Shown here one piece after another: positions 28,713 to 39,000 of a stretch of 64,000 nt of DNA (the stretch's first letter is position 1; each line of letters starts with the position of its first letter). Below the pieces are notes generated by a model. It ran no database searches. It had not been told where the DNA came from and saw only the letters and a list, made by a program, of their open reading frames with translations. A program made the position numbers and the translations under genes. The DNA is from Methylococcus sp. EFPC2 (GTDB taxonomy: Bacteria > Pseudomonadota > Gammaproteobacteria > Methylococcales > Methylococcaceae): NCBI RefSeq assembly GCF_016925495.1, contig NZ_CP070491.1, positions 3,286,001 through 3,350,000 on the forward strand. Reading direction: 5' to 3'.

Positions 28713-29318
28713 ATGAGCTGGCAACACTACATACCGGAAGACATTACCGCGCTTTACGAAGTGCACGATTACAAGCACGCCGCGGCCATACTCAAATACG
28801 AATTTCCCGTGGAATTCCAGGAAATCTGCTGCGCCTTGCGCGCCTTCCGGCTGAGCGAACAAAACGTGCGCGATCCGGGCGGCAGCGAAAGTGCGATCCC
28901 CAAGCGCTTCTCGGATATCCTCCGCCCCATGGGATGGCGCGAACAAAAACTGAACGCCAAGGTGATCGTGGACGGCCACGAGTTCGCCCACGACAGCCAT
29001 AACGTGGATTACCTGAAAGGGCGGGTCGCGTTCGATCTGGAGTGGAACAGCAAGGATCAGACCTACGACCGCGACCTCTACGCCTTCCGGGCGTTTTTCG
29101 ACTACGACAAGATCAGCGTCGGCGTCCTCGCGACGCGCAGCAACGATCTCGACCCCTGGTTCAAGGAACTGGGGATATACGGTAAATACGGTGCCAGCAC
29201 CACCCAGATGGGCAAGCTCCTGCCCCGGCTGGACGCCGGGCGCAACGGCGGCTGTCCGGTGCTGGTGTTCGGCATCACGACGCAGTTGATCGAACAGGCA
29301 CAGGCTTCATGTCCATAG
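28713..29318 (+). CDS. BglII/BstYI-family type II restriction endonuclease
   Basis: 201 residues. The layout matches the BglII/BstYI group: a helical N-terminus, then HNVDYLKGRVAFDLEWNSKD, which holds candidate catalytic residues Asp99, Glu110 and Asn112 in the D-x(10)-E-x-N arrangement (family members use E-x-Q/K/N-type triads), and a C-terminal beta-rich half. It should cut DNA at a palindromic site, in the known members of GATC-core type; the site here cannot be read from sequence. The downstream adenine methyltransferase overlaps by 10 bp, which makes a complete type II R-M pair. Both genes lie between trpD and trpC, so they are insertions in that cluster. Confidence 0.82.
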   Translation: MSWQHYIPEDITALYEVHDYKHAAAILKYEFPVEFQEICCALRAFRLSEQNVRDPGGSESAIPKRFSDILRPMGWREQKLNAKVIVDGHEFAHDSHNVDYLKGRVAFDLEWNSKDQTYDRDLYAFRAFFDYDKISVGVLATRSNDLDPWFKELGIYGKYGASTTQMGKLLPRLDAGRNGGCPVLVFGITTQLIEQAQASCP

Positions 29319-29974
29319 AAACGCTCTCCGCCGCGGACGACTTCCTTCAGTTCGCCCAGGGGCGGAAATTTTCCACCGTGCTGGCGGATCCGCCCTGGCA
29401 GTTCCAGAACCGCACCGGCAAGATGGCGCCGGAACACAAGCGGCTGTCCCGTTATCCGACCCTGACCTTACAGGAGATCAAGGACATCCCGGTGGAAGCC
29501 GCCGTCAAGGACACCGCCCATCTTTATCTCTGGGTGCCGAACGCCTTGCTGGCCGAGGGCCTGGCGGTGATGGAATGCTGGGGTTTCACCTACAAGACCA
29601 ATCTGATCTGGTACAAGGTGCGCAAAGACGGCGGACCAGACCGGCGCGGCGTCGGGTTTTATTTCCGCAACGTCACGGAGATGATACTTTTCGGCGTCCG
29701 TGGCAAGAACGCGCGTACCCTGCAGCCGGGTCGCAGCCAGGAAAACATCATCGCCACCCAGAAGCGCGAGCACAGCCGCAAGCCCGACGAGCAATACGCT
29801 CTGATCGAATCTTGCAGTCCCGGCCCTTACCTGGAGATGTTCGCCCGCGGCAACCGGCCGAACTGGCAGTGCTGGGGCAATCAGGCCGAAGATTACGCGC
29901 CGGATTGGGATACCTATGCCAACCATTCCCAGTCGAACATCGTGTCCATTAATGATCGGCGCAAGCGCAGTTAA
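29309..29974 (+). CDS. MT-A70-family DNA adenine methyltransferase
   Basis: 221 residues. The catalytic motif DPPW lies in VLADPPWQFQ near residue 28. HLYLWVPNALLAEGLAVMECWGF, LIWYKVRKDG and the C-terminal PGPYLEMFARGNRPNWQCWGN complete the MT-A70 pattern. It methylates adenine N6 and presumably protects the host from the adjacent endonuclease. The 5' end overlaps the endonuclease gene by 10 bp. The nuclease-first order with overlap implies that expression timing depends on other signals, since the methylase normally must act first. Confidence 0.9.
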   Translation: MSIETLSAADDFLQFAQGRKFSTVLADPPWQFQNRTGKMAPEHKRLSRYPTLTLQEIKDIPVEAAVKDTAHLYLWVPNALLAEGLAVMECWGFTYKTNLIWYKVRKDGGPDRRGVGFYFRNVTEMILFGVRGKNARTLQPGRSQENIIATQKREHSRKPDEQYALIESCSPGPYLEMFARGNRPNWQCWGNQAEDYAPDWDTYANHSQSNIVSINDRRKRS

Positions 29975-30104
29975 GCCCACGGTTGCATGCCGTTAGCGGC
30001 GAACTTGTCGAATACGGGGTTCGGCGCGATCGCTCCGAATAGCGCCCGCAAGTACCCCGGCCCCGGTTGCCCCCACCGCAAACAACACCTAAAACAGACC
30101 CATC

Positions 30105-30902
30105 ATGACCGATACGCCCGACATCCTGAAGAAAATCATCGCCCGCAAGCACGAGGAAATCGCCGAGCGCAAGGCACGGGTTCCGGTTGAATTCCTCCGC
30201 GAACTCGCGGCTGGCGACTGGCCGCGCGGCTTCGTCTCCGCGATCAAGTCCAAGATCGCCAAGGGCCAGCCGGCGGTGATCGCCGAAATCAAGAAGGCCT
30301 CGCCCAGCAAGGGTGTGCTGCGCGAGGATTTCCGCCCGGCCGAGATCGCCTGGAGCTATGCCTCCGCCGGCGCGGCCTGCTTGTCGGTGCTGACCGACCG
30401 CGACTTCTTCCAGGGTGCCGAGGTTTATCTGGAAATGGCCCGCTCGGCGTCCGCCCTGCCGGTGATCCGCAAGGATTTCATCATCGACCCCTACCAGGTG
30501 GTCGAGGCGCGCGCCATCAAGGCCGACTGCATCCTGTTGATCGCCGCCGCCCTGGACGACGCCCGTCTGGCCGAACTCGCCGCCCTGACCAAGGAACTGG
30601 GCATGGACGTGCTGGTGGAAGTGCACGACGCCGACGAACTGGAGCGCGCGCTCAAGCTGGACCTGCCGCTGATCGGCATCAACAACCGCAATCTGCGCAG
30701 CTTCGAGGTGTCGCTGAACACCACGCTGGACCTGCTGCCGCGCATCCCGGAAGACCGCATCGTCGTCACCGAAAGCGGCATCCTGGCACCTGCAGACGTC
30801 GCCCTGATGCGCGAGCACAAGGTCAACGCCTTCCTGGTCGGCGAAGCCTTCATGCGGGCCGACGATCCGGGCGCGGCATTGAAAGCGCTGTTCTTCGCCT
30901 GA
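30105..30902 (+). CDS. trpC: Indole-3-glycerol-phosphate synthase
   Basis: 265 residues, (beta/alpha)8 barrel. [17 protein letters not shown] at the start, [14 protein letters not shown] (catalytic Lys), [36 protein letters not shown] (second catalytic Lys), [12 protein letters not shown] and VTESGI are all present. It makes indole-3-glycerol phosphate from CdRP. It is monofunctional, with no TrpF domain. It is separated from trpD by about 2 kb carrying the R-M genes, so transcription from trpD must cross that insert, or trpC has its own promoter in the 130 bp after the methyltransferase. Confidence 0.96.
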   Translation: MTDTPDILKKIIARKHEEIAERKARVPVEFLRELAAGDWPRGFVSAIKSKIAKGQPAVIAEIKKASPSKGVLREDFRPAEIAWSYASAGAACLSVLTDRDFFQGAEVYLEMARSASALPVIRKDFIIDPYQVVEARAIKADCILLIAAALDDARLAELAALTKELGMDVLVEVHDADELERALKLDLPLIGINNRNLRSFEVSLNTTLDLLPRIPEDRIVVTESGILAPADVALMREHKVNAFLVGEAFMRADDPGAALKALFFA

Positions 30903-30966
30903 GCGGTTCAACTGAATCCCCTCAAAACTTTAATCCTCCCCCGAACGAACCGCCATTGAGTTAGGC

Positions 30967-31085
30967 CCCTCTCCCTGTGGGAGAGGGGTTGGGGTGAGGG
31001 CCAAGCGCGTACGCTGCTTACGGTGACCATGTTGGGACACCCACACGCTTAGCCCTCACCCTAGCCCTCTCCCAAAGGGAGAGGG
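30967..31085. repeat. Inverted pair of REP-like elements
   Basis: Two REP-like elements face each other: CCCTCTCCC...GGGTGAGGG at 30967-31000 and CCCTCACCC...GGGAGAGGG at 31053-31085. The pair can form a long cruciform or hairpin around a 52-bp centre (a BIME-like arrangement). It sits between trpC and ubiD and may act as a terminator or mRNA stabiliser. Confidence 0.8.
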
Positions 31086-31143
31086 AAGCAAGAGCCTGAC
31101 TCAATGCTTGGCTCCAGGAGGAAGCGTACGCCGGACTCTTTAC

Positions 31144-32610
31144 ATGAAATACCGCGATCTGCGCGACTTTATCGGCCAACTCGAAGCCCGCGGCGAGCTG
31201 AAACGCATCGCCTATCCGGCCGATCCCAGGCTGGAGATCACCGAGATCTGCGACCGCACCCTGCGGGCGGGCGGGCCGGCCTTGCTATTCGAGAATCCCA
31301 AGGGCTACGACGTCCCGCTGCTGGGCAATCTGTTCGGCACTCCGGAACGCGTGGCCTTGGGGATGGGCGAAACCTCGGTGGAAGCCTTGCGCGAGGTCGG
31401 CAAACTGCTGGCCTTCCTCAAGGAGCCCGACCCGCCCAAGGGCATGAAGGACGCCTTCGACAAGCTGCCCATCTTCAAGCAGGTGCTGAACATGGCGCCC
31501 AAGGAGGTCAAGCACGCGCCCTGCCAGGAAATCCTGCGCTTGGGCGAGGACATCGACCTCGGCCGCTACCCGGTGCAGACCTGCTGGCCGGGCGATGCCG
31601 GCCCGCTGATCACCTGGGCCCTGGTCATCACCCGCGGGCCTTACAAGGAACGGCAGAATCTCGGCATCTACCGCTGCCAGGTCATAGGCAAGAACAAGGT
31701 CATCATGCGCTGGCTGGCGCACCGCGGCGGCGCGCTGGACTACCGCGACTGGCAGGCCGCGCATCCGGGCCAGCCTTTCCCGGTAGCCGTGGCGCTGGGC
31801 GCGGACCCGGCCACCATACTCGGCGCCGTCACGCCGGTGCCGGACTCCTTGTCGGAATACGCCTTCGCCGGCCTGTTGCGCGGTTCCAAGACCGAGGTGG
31901 TGAAGTGCCGGCTGAGCGACCTGCAGGCCCCGGCCAGCGCGGAGATCGTGCTGGAAGGCTTTCTCTATCCCGGTGAAACCGCACCGGAAGGTCCGTTCGG
32001 CGACCACACCGGCTATTACAACGAGGTGGAGGAGTTCCCCGTCTTCACCATCGAGTGCATCACCCAGCGGGAAAATCCGATCTACCACAGCACCTACACC
32101 GGTCGGCCGCCGGACGAGCCGGCCATCCTGGGCGTGGCGCTGAACGAGGTGTTCGTACCCCTGCTGCAAAAGCAGTTCCCGGAAATCGTCGATTTCTACC
32201 TGCCGCCGGAAGGCTGCTCTTATCGCATGGCGGTGGTGAGCATGAAGAAGCAATACCCTGGTCACGCCAAGCGGGTGATGTTCGGCATCTGGAGTTTCCT
32301 GCGTCAGTTCATGTACACCAAGTTCATCATCGTCTGCGACGACGATGTGAACGTGCGCGACTGGAAGGACGTGATGTGGGCCATCACCACCCGCATGGAC
32401 CCGGCGCGCGACACCACGCTGATCGAGAACACGCCGATCGATTACCTGGACTTCGCTTCGCCGGTCTCGGGCCTGGGCTCCAAGATGGGCCTGGACGCGA
32501 CCAACAAATGGCCGGGTGAGACGACCCGCGAGTGGGGCAGCCCGATCAGCATGAGCGCCGAGGTCAAGGCCAAGATCGACGGCATCTGGGCCGAGTTGGG
32601 GATAATTTGA
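31144..32610 (+). CDS. ubiD: UbiD-family decarboxylase (3-octaprenyl-4-hydroxybenzoate)
   Basis: 488 residues from ATG 31144. The enzyme removes the carboxylate in ubiquinone synthesis and uses prenylated FMN made by Ubi[56 protein letters not shown] and GSSTYTGR-type [15 protein letters not shown] segments fit the proteobacterial UbiD class. Length matches the E. coli enzyme (about 497). Upstream REP-like repeats separate it from trpC. A frame-consistent ATG 36 bases earlier falls in repeat-proximal sequence and is less likely. Confidence 0.93.
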   Translation: MKYRDLRDFIGQLEARGELKRIAYPADPRLEITEICDRTLRAGGPALLFENPKGYDVPLLGNLFGTPERVALGMGETSVEALREVGKLLAFLKEPDPPKGMKDAFDKLPIFKQVLNMAPKEVKHAPCQEILRLGEDIDLGRYPVQTCWPGDAGPLITWALVITRGPYKERQNLGIYRCQVIGKNKVIMRWLAHRGGALDYRDWQAAHPGQPFPVAVALGADPATILGAVTPVPDSLSEYAFAGLLRGSKTEVVKCRLSDLQAPASAEIVLEGFLYPGETAPEGPFGDHTGYYNEVEEFPVFTIECITQRENPIYHSTYTGRPPDEPAILGVALNEVFVPLLQKQFPEIVDFYLPPEGCSYRMAVVSMKKQYPGHAKRVMFGIWSFLRQFMYTKFIIVCDDDVNVRDWKDVMWAITTRMDPARDTTLIENTPIDYLDFASPVSGLGSKMGLDATNKWPGETTREWGSPISMSAEVKAKIDGIWAELGII

Positions 32611-32796
32611 CCCTTGCAGGCGGCCGGGTGCCCGGGGTTCGGGCAAATACCCGGCTGTGACAGGGCTCGCCCCCTCTGGCGAGGTTGCGCCGGCAAGCCG
32701 GCGGCGGCGTACCGTCAATTGAAAGCCGCGCCATATGGGGTTCTAATGTTTGAACCGCACGGACAACCCCACCCCGTCATTTAGGATGAAACCACC

Positions 32797-35700
32797 GTGA
32801 GCAAAATTACCCGCCACCTGCGCTCCCGCGGAATGGAAACCCTATCGGTCGGCATGCTGCTGGCCTGCTCCTCCGGCCCGGCATTTTCTGAGACCCTATC
32901 CTCCGACGTGTCGTGGTCCGTCATTGGGCGGAATATCACCATTTCCAATCCTGCATTCACGGCAGCGGGCGACGGGACTTTTGCAGGCAATGCCGCGACC
33001 GTAAGCTCCGGCTCCAGCATTACCCTGACGGGCGCATATTCCATACAGGAAGGGGACACTTCTTATTGCCCATTCTGCGTCATCCAACTTTACACGGCAT
33101 GGATTTCGCCCGCACCGGCCAACTCGCAAGGATTCTACTCGGGAGAAATCTTCCCTGGATTTGGCTCTTTATCCGGCGTCCTTCCGGCATGGACATCGGA
33201 TGCGCCAAAAACTCCCGGGACCTACTACATCGGTCTGGCATCCACGCTAGATTTTTTCTATCACCCCAATATGGCCGGCGCCGCCGGAGCGGACGCACAA
33301 GGGATACCCGGCGCCGCGCCCTACCAGGTCACCGTGATCCCCATCGCGCTGGCCCCGAATCCCTCGCCCAATACCTTGAGCACGAACCCCGGATACTATT
33401 ACTCCACGTCGGAGACATATATCAATGGCGGCACTCTGACCAACAACGGCGCGACGATACAGAATCCCGGCACATTCATTAACCAGGGGACCGTCGCGCA
33501 ACAAGGCGAATGGGAAAACTCCGGAAGCATCATTAACTCGGGCCAATTCGATCTGCCCGGAAATGGCCACATTACCGGCACGGGGACTTATACCCAAACG
33601 TCTGGACTAACCAACTTGTCCGGCTCATTGCAAGCCAGCCAGGTCGACATCCAGGGAGGAACATTCAATCTGTCCGGCGGCAGTGTGCAGGCCAGCACGT
33701 TTGTCAACCAGGGCGTGCTGAACTATTCCGCAGGAAGCCTCCAGGCAAGCCTTGCCAACCGAGGCACGGTGAACGTGCAAGGCGAATGGGATAATTCCGG
33801 AAGCATCATTAACTCGGGCCAATTCGATCTGACTGGAAATGGCCGCCTTACCGGTACGGGGACTTATACCCAAACGGCTGGACTAACCAACTTGTCCAGC
33901 TCATTGCAAGCCAGCCAGGTCGACATCCAGGGAGGAACATTCAACCTGTCCGGCGGCAGCGTGCAGACCAGCACGTTTGTCAACCAAGGCGTGCTGAACT
34001 ATTCCGCAGGAAGCTTCCAGGCAAGCTTGCTGAACCGGGGGGTCGTGAATGTGAGCGGCGTCGGCGCCCATGTCGTCGGCGGCGATGTGCTGAACCGCGG
34101 CACCTTCAACGTCACCGAAACCACGGTGAGCTTCGGCGGCACCTTCACCAACGAAGGGGCCTACATCAGCGATCCTTCGCTCAACCAGTTCCAGAATCTG
34201 AGCGTCGGCGCCGAAGGCTATCTGGTGGGGGGAGAAGGCGACGTCTTCGTCGTAAGCGGCGACTTCCAAAACGGTTCCACGCAAAGCAGCCTGTGGGAGA
34301 CCAGCGCATCGACCCTGGTCTTCGCCGGCGGCTCGGGGCAACACGTCATGGGCTTGGCCGGTGAAGACCGGGGCGCGCAGGCCTCGGCCTTTCTCAACAA
34401 TTTTTCCTGGGGCACGCTGGCTTTGGCCAGCGGCGATCGGCTTAATCTGACCGATGGGAATACGACCCCGGGCGCCGCCCTGTACGCCCGCCGCATCGTG
34501 CTGCCCGGCGGCACCGCCCAACTCGCCAGCGTATTCAGCGATTACAACGTTTATTTCGATCCCAGTCTGACGGAAAACCAATACCTGCTCGGGGCGAGCC
34601 TGGGCGGGGGCAAAGGCCGCTTGCTGCCCTGGAGCTTCGTCCCCGGCCTGACCGATACGGGCGGCACGGATGCCTTGACGGAAAACGAACAGACCTTCGC
34701 CGCGGCGGTGGACGAGTCGTGCACCGCGGCCACCGGGCAACTCGCCGAGCGCTGCCTGGAACTCCAGGCCCTGGACAATGACGGTAAGAACCAGGCGGTA
34801 CAAAGCCTGACGCCGGACCAGACGCCCACCCAGACCAACCTCGGCATCAAGTTCAACAATACCCGCATGGATGCGCCGCTGGCCCGCCTGGCCTCCTTGC
34901 GCGTGGGCGGGGTCGGCCCGCTGGCGCTGAACTTCAACGGCTATGCGGTATCCCTGGGCGCGACCGGCGGAGCCGCGGGCGACGAGCCGTTCCGCGACAG
35001 TCCGCTGGGCGTGTTCATCCAGGGCAAGATGAGCCTGGGCGACAAGGACGAGGATGCCACGGCGCGCGGCTTCCATTACGAGACCCGCAATGTGACCGTG
35101 GGTGCGGATTACCGGTTCAACGACAATCTCGTGGCCGGCGTGGCCTTGAGCTACGCCAATACCAACACCGTGTTCGCGAAGGGATCGGGCGAGATGAACC
35201 AGGACAGCGTGCTGGGCGGCCTTTACGGTAGCCTGTATCTGCCGCAGGACTACTACGTGGACTGGCTGGTCAATTACGGTGGCCTGGATTACACCCTCAC
35301 GCGCCAGCTGGCCTACTCGGGATTCAGCGGCAAGGCCCGCAGCACGCCGGGCGGCGACCAGTTCGGCGTGTCCGTGAGCGGCGGGCGGGATTTCGCCTGG
35401 AAGGAATGGCTGGCCAGCCCCATCCTGCGCTTCGAATACTCTCAGTTGAACGTCGATGCCTATCGTGAAAAAGGCGGCGGCGGCCTGGGGCTGAACGCGG
35501 ACAAACAGTCGGACGACTCCCTGGTATCCGACCTGGGCGCGCAGATCGGCCACAACCTCAGCCTGCCCTGGGGCGTGGTGACGCCCGCGCTACGGGTGGA
35601 ATGGGAGCATCAGTACCTGAACGACAATCGCAGCATCCACATGCGCCTGAACGACGCCTCGGCGGGCCTGGGGGCGTTCACGGTCAACACCGGTAAACCG

Positions 35701-35844
35701 GACCGCGATTACCTGAACCTGGGCGGCTCGGTCGCCGCTGTGCTGCCCAACGGCGGTTCGGCCTTCCTGCGCTACGAGACCCGCCTGGGCCAGAGCAGCA
35801 TCAGCAACCACATCGTCGAACTCGGCCTGCGACTGAATTTCTAA
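32797..35844 (+). CDS. Type Va autotransporter 1
   Basis: 1015 residues from GTG 32797 (AGGA nine bases upstream). A signal peptide ends near AFS-E at about residue 32. The passenger has beta-helix-like Asn/Gly/Ser/Thr-rich sequence and a 92-residue tandem duplication (residues about 236-419). The C-terminal translocator barrel (about the last 280 residues, from LGVFIQGKMSLG) ends in LRLNF, the terminal-Phe signature of Bam substrates. The passenger function (adhesin, enzyme or other) is not evident. From residue 419 onwards it is virtually identical to autotransporter 2. A linker with two Cys (VDESCTAATGQLAERC) sits before the barrel in both. Confidence 0.9.
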   Translation: MSKITRHLRSRGMETLSVGMLLACSSGPAFSETLSSDVSWSVIGRNITISNPAFTAAGDGTFAGNAATVSSGSSITLTGAYSIQEGDTSYCPFCVIQLYTAWISPAPANSQGFYSGEIFPGFGSLSGVLPAWTSDAPKTPGTYYIGLASTLDFFYHPNMAGAAGADAQGIPGAAPYQVTVIPIALAPNPSPNTLSTNPGYYYSTSETYINGGTLTNNGATIQNPGTFINQGTVAQQGEWENSGSIINSGQFDLPGNGHITGTGTYTQTSGLTNLSGSLQASQVDIQGGTFNLSGGSVQASTFVNQGVLNYSAGSLQASLANRGTVNVQGEWDNSGSIINSGQFDLTGNGRLTGTGTYTQTAGLTNLSSSLQASQVDIQGGTFNLSGGSVQTSTFVNQGVLNYSAGSFQASLLNRGVVNVSGVGAHVVGGDVLNRGTFNVTETTVSFGGTFTNEGAYISDPSLNQFQNLSVGAEGYLVGGEGDVFVVSGDFQNGSTQSSLWETSASTLVFAGGSGQHVMGLAGEDRGAQASAFLNNFSWGTLALASGDRLNLTDGNTTPGAALYARRIVLPGGTAQLASVFSDYNVYFDPSLTENQYLLGASLGGGKGRLLPWSFVPGLTDTGGTDALTENEQTFAAAVDESCTAATGQLAERCLELQALDNDGKNQAVQSLTPDQTPTQTNLGIKFNNTRMDAPLARLASLRVGGVGPLALNFNGYAVSLGATGGAAGDEPFRDSPLGVFIQGKMSLGDKDEDATARGFHYETRNVTVGADYRFNDNLVAGVALSYANTNTVFAKGSGEMNQDSVLGGLYGSLYLPQDYYVDWLVNYGGLDYTLTRQLAYSGFSGKARSTPGGDQFGVSVSGGRDFAWKEWLASPILRFEYSQLNVDAYREKGGGGLGLNADKQSDDSLVSDLGAQIGHNLSLPWGVVTPALRVEWEHQYLNDNRSIHMRLNDASAGLGAFTVNTGKPDRDYLNLGGSVAAVLPNGGSAFLRYETRLGQSSISNHIVELGLRLNF
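33502..34053 (+). repeat. 276-bp tandem duplication in passenger 1
   Basis: Two in-frame copies, 33502-33777 and 33778-34053, each 92 codons and differing by scattered substitutions. They encode the QGEW(E/D)NSGSIINSGQFDL... unit. Within each unit, shorter NxGxxNxSG-like repeats are visible. Confidence 0.85.
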
Positions 35845-35849
35845 CCGCC
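34052..35849 (+). repeat. 1.8-kb near-identical segment, copy 1
   Basis: Matches 37946-39743 with a constant offset of 3894 bp and no indels. I noticed two substitutions (34244 T versus 38138 C, giving Val/Ala; 35838 T versus 39732 C, silent). Identity begins inside the passenger-linker region and ends a few bases after the stop codon. Confidence 0.93.
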
Positions 35850-36060
35850 TAGCCCGGGACACCTTATAGCCAGCGGTTGTTTTGTTCCCCGTTTTGGCTT
35901 ATCTAGGAGCGGCAGTCCCGGCGTTTTGCCCTGCCGCGTAGTGGAAGCTCCGACCGAATCGCGAAATTTGCTCGGAACGCACCCGAAGCATCGACTTCCT
36001 TTCCAAGGAACATGCCTAAGGAAGCATAGGGCAGGCTGTCGTCCGCTACCGATTGCCACT

Positions 36061-39000
36061 ATGGAGTCATTCATGATTTTCGGAATTCCGCGCCCAGCCA
36101 CCCCGTCAAAGGCGGCCAGATCATCACGCACCGCCGGAACGGTTGTCGACACAGGCCGTGGCCACGGCTCCCATGCCCGACGCACCGTGGTTTCGGCAGC
36201 GGTTTCGGTTCTGCTCTGCGGTCCCGCCGACGCCGCCGTGATAGAAATCACCCAAGGCGGCGGTTTGGGTGCGGAGCAACTCGTTTCAGCCATCTTCCAG
36301 GCCAACCAAACGGCCGGCACCGACACCATCAATTTCGCGCCGGGCATAGCCCCTATCCTTCTGACCGTGAACCTGCCGACACTCACCGACAGCGTGACGA
36401 TCAACGGCGCCAACGTCACCATCGATGGGCAGAATCAACACAGCGTGTTCTTCGTCGGCAACGGCGATACCGCGATTTCCGTCACCATCAACAATCTCAC
36501 CGTGGTCAACGGCAAGGCCGTTGGCGGCAACGGACAGAATGCCGATGGCCTCGGCTGGGGCGGCGGCGGCGGCGGCGGACTGGGAGCCGGTGGTGGACTG
36601 TACGTCAACCAGAATGCCGCCGTGACGATTTCCAACGTGCAGTTCTCGGGCAACAGCGCGCAGGGCGGCAACGGCGGCGTTGGCGGCAGTGGCAACAGCG
36701 GTGGCGACGGCGGTAACGGCGGCGGCAACGCCGGCGGCTTCGGCGGCGGCGTCGAAGTCATCGATGGCGGCGCAGGCGGCCTCGGCGGCGGCGGCGGCGG
36801 GGGCGGCGGCGCCATCTTCTCTTCCTTCGCCATCGGCGGCAATGGGGGCAACGGCGGTTTCGGCGGTGGGGGCGGCGGCGGGGGCGGCGGCCAGTTGTGC
36901 GGTCCGAGCGGCGGGCCATGTGCGGGAGGCATAGGCGGCCAGGGAGGTTTCGGCGCAGGGAACGGCTCCGGCGACTCGAGCTTTACCAGCGGCAACGGCG
37001 GCGGCGGTGCGGGACTGGGTGGAGCGATCTTCGTCCGGGAGGGCGGTTCGCTCAACGTAACCGGAAACTTAAGCGAAACGGGCGGTTCCGTGACGGCCGG
37101 GCAAGGTGTAGCTTCGCCCCTCGCCAGCGGCAACGGCAGCGCTTACGGCAGCGGCCTGTTTCTGCAGGGCAACGGAACGCTCACCTTCAGTCCGTCCAGC
37201 GGCGAGACCCAAACGATCAACGGGGTGATCGCCGATCAAACCGGTAGCGGAGGTACCGGCGCGAATGCCGGTTCCTGGTCTATCAGCAAACAAGGCGCCG
37301 GCCTGCTGACCCTGAACGCCAGCAACACCTACACCGGCGGCACGGCCATCAACGCCGGCGTGCTGCAGATCGCCAGCCTGAGCAACCTGGGCAGCGGCGG
37401 CGTTTCGTTCGACGGCGGCAGCTTGCGCCTGGTCAGCGCGCTGACCATCGACCGAACCCTCAGCCTGAATACCGGCGGCGGAACCCTGGACACCAACGGC
37501 CTCGACGCGACCGTGAGTTCGGCCATCGGTGGCAGCGGCGGGCTCACCAAAGCCGGCGCCGGGACACTGACCCTCAGCGCCGCCAATACCTATGTCGGCG
37601 GCACGGCCATCAATGCCGGCGTGTTGCAGATCGCCAACCTGAGTAACCTGGGCAGCGGCGGCGTTTCGTTCGACGGCGGCCGCTTGAGGCTCACCAGTGC
37701 CTTGTCCATCGACCGGGCCATCACCTTGAACCGCTCGGGCGGGACCGTGGACACCAACGGCTTCGACACGACCGTGAGCTCCGCCATCGCTGGCCCGGGC
37801 GGCCTCACCAAAACCGGCGCGGGCGCCCTGAACCTCTCCGGCATCAGCACCTATACGGGATTGACGACGGTGGACGCCGGTACGCTGAATCTGACCGGCT
37901 CCCTGCCCAACACCGCGGGCCTGGTGAACCGGGGCATCGTGAACCTGAGCGGCGTCGGCGCCCATGTCGTCGGCGGCGATGTGCTGAACCGCGGCACCTT
38001 CAACGTCACCGAAACCACGGTGAGCTTCGGCGGCACCTTCACCAACGAAGGGGCCTACATCAGCGATCCTTCGCTCAACCAGTTCCAGAATCTGAGCGTC
38101 GGCGCCGAAGGCTATCTGGTGGGGGGAGAAGGCGACGCCTTCGTCGTAAGCGGCGACTTCCAAAACGGTTCCACGCAAAGCAGCCTGTGGGAGACCAGCG
38201 CATCGACCCTGGTCTTCGCCGGCGGCTCGGGGCAACACGTCATGGGCTTGGCCGGTGAAGACCGGGGCGCGCAGGCCTCGGCCTTTCTCAACAATTTTTC
38301 CTGGGGCACGCTGGCTTTGGCCAGCGGCGATCGGCTTAATCTGACCGATGGGAATACGACCCCGGGCGCCGCCCTGTACGCCCGCCGCATCGTGCTGCCC
38401 GGCGGCACCGCCCAACTCGCCAGCGTATTCAGCGATTACAACGTTTATTTCGATCCCAGTCTGACGGAAAACCAATACCTGCTCGGGGCGAGCCTGGGCG
38501 GGGGCAAAGGCCGCTTGCTGCCCTGGAGCTTCGTCCCCGGCCTGACCGATACGGGCGGCACGGATGCCTTGACGGAAAACGAACAGACCTTCGCCGCGGC
38601 GGTGGACGAGTCGTGCACCGCGGCCACCGGGCAACTCGCCGAGCGCTGCCTGGAACTCCAGGCCCTGGACAATGACGGTAAGAACCAGGCGGTACAAAGC
38701 CTGACGCCGGACCAGACGCCCACCCAGACCAACCTCGGCATCAAGTTCAACAATACCCGCATGGATGCGCCGCTGGCCCGCCTGGCCTCCTTGCGCGTGG
38801 GCGGGGTCGGCCCGCTGGCGCTGAACTTCAACGGCTATGCGGTATCCCTGGGCGCGACCGGCGGAGCCGCGGGCGACGAGCCGTTCCGCGACAGTCCGCT
38901 GGGCGTGTTCATCCAGGGCAAGATGAGCCTGGGCGACAAGGACGAGGATGCCACGGCGCGCGGCTTCCATTACGAGACCCGCAATGTGACCGTGGGTGCG

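Noticed and set aside
33901-35553. Long minus-strand open frame opposite autotransporter 1, and an almost identical one at 37069-39447 opposite autotransporter 2
   Set aside because: They mirror the near-identical autotransporter sequence. Their similarity only reflects the duplicated DNA.
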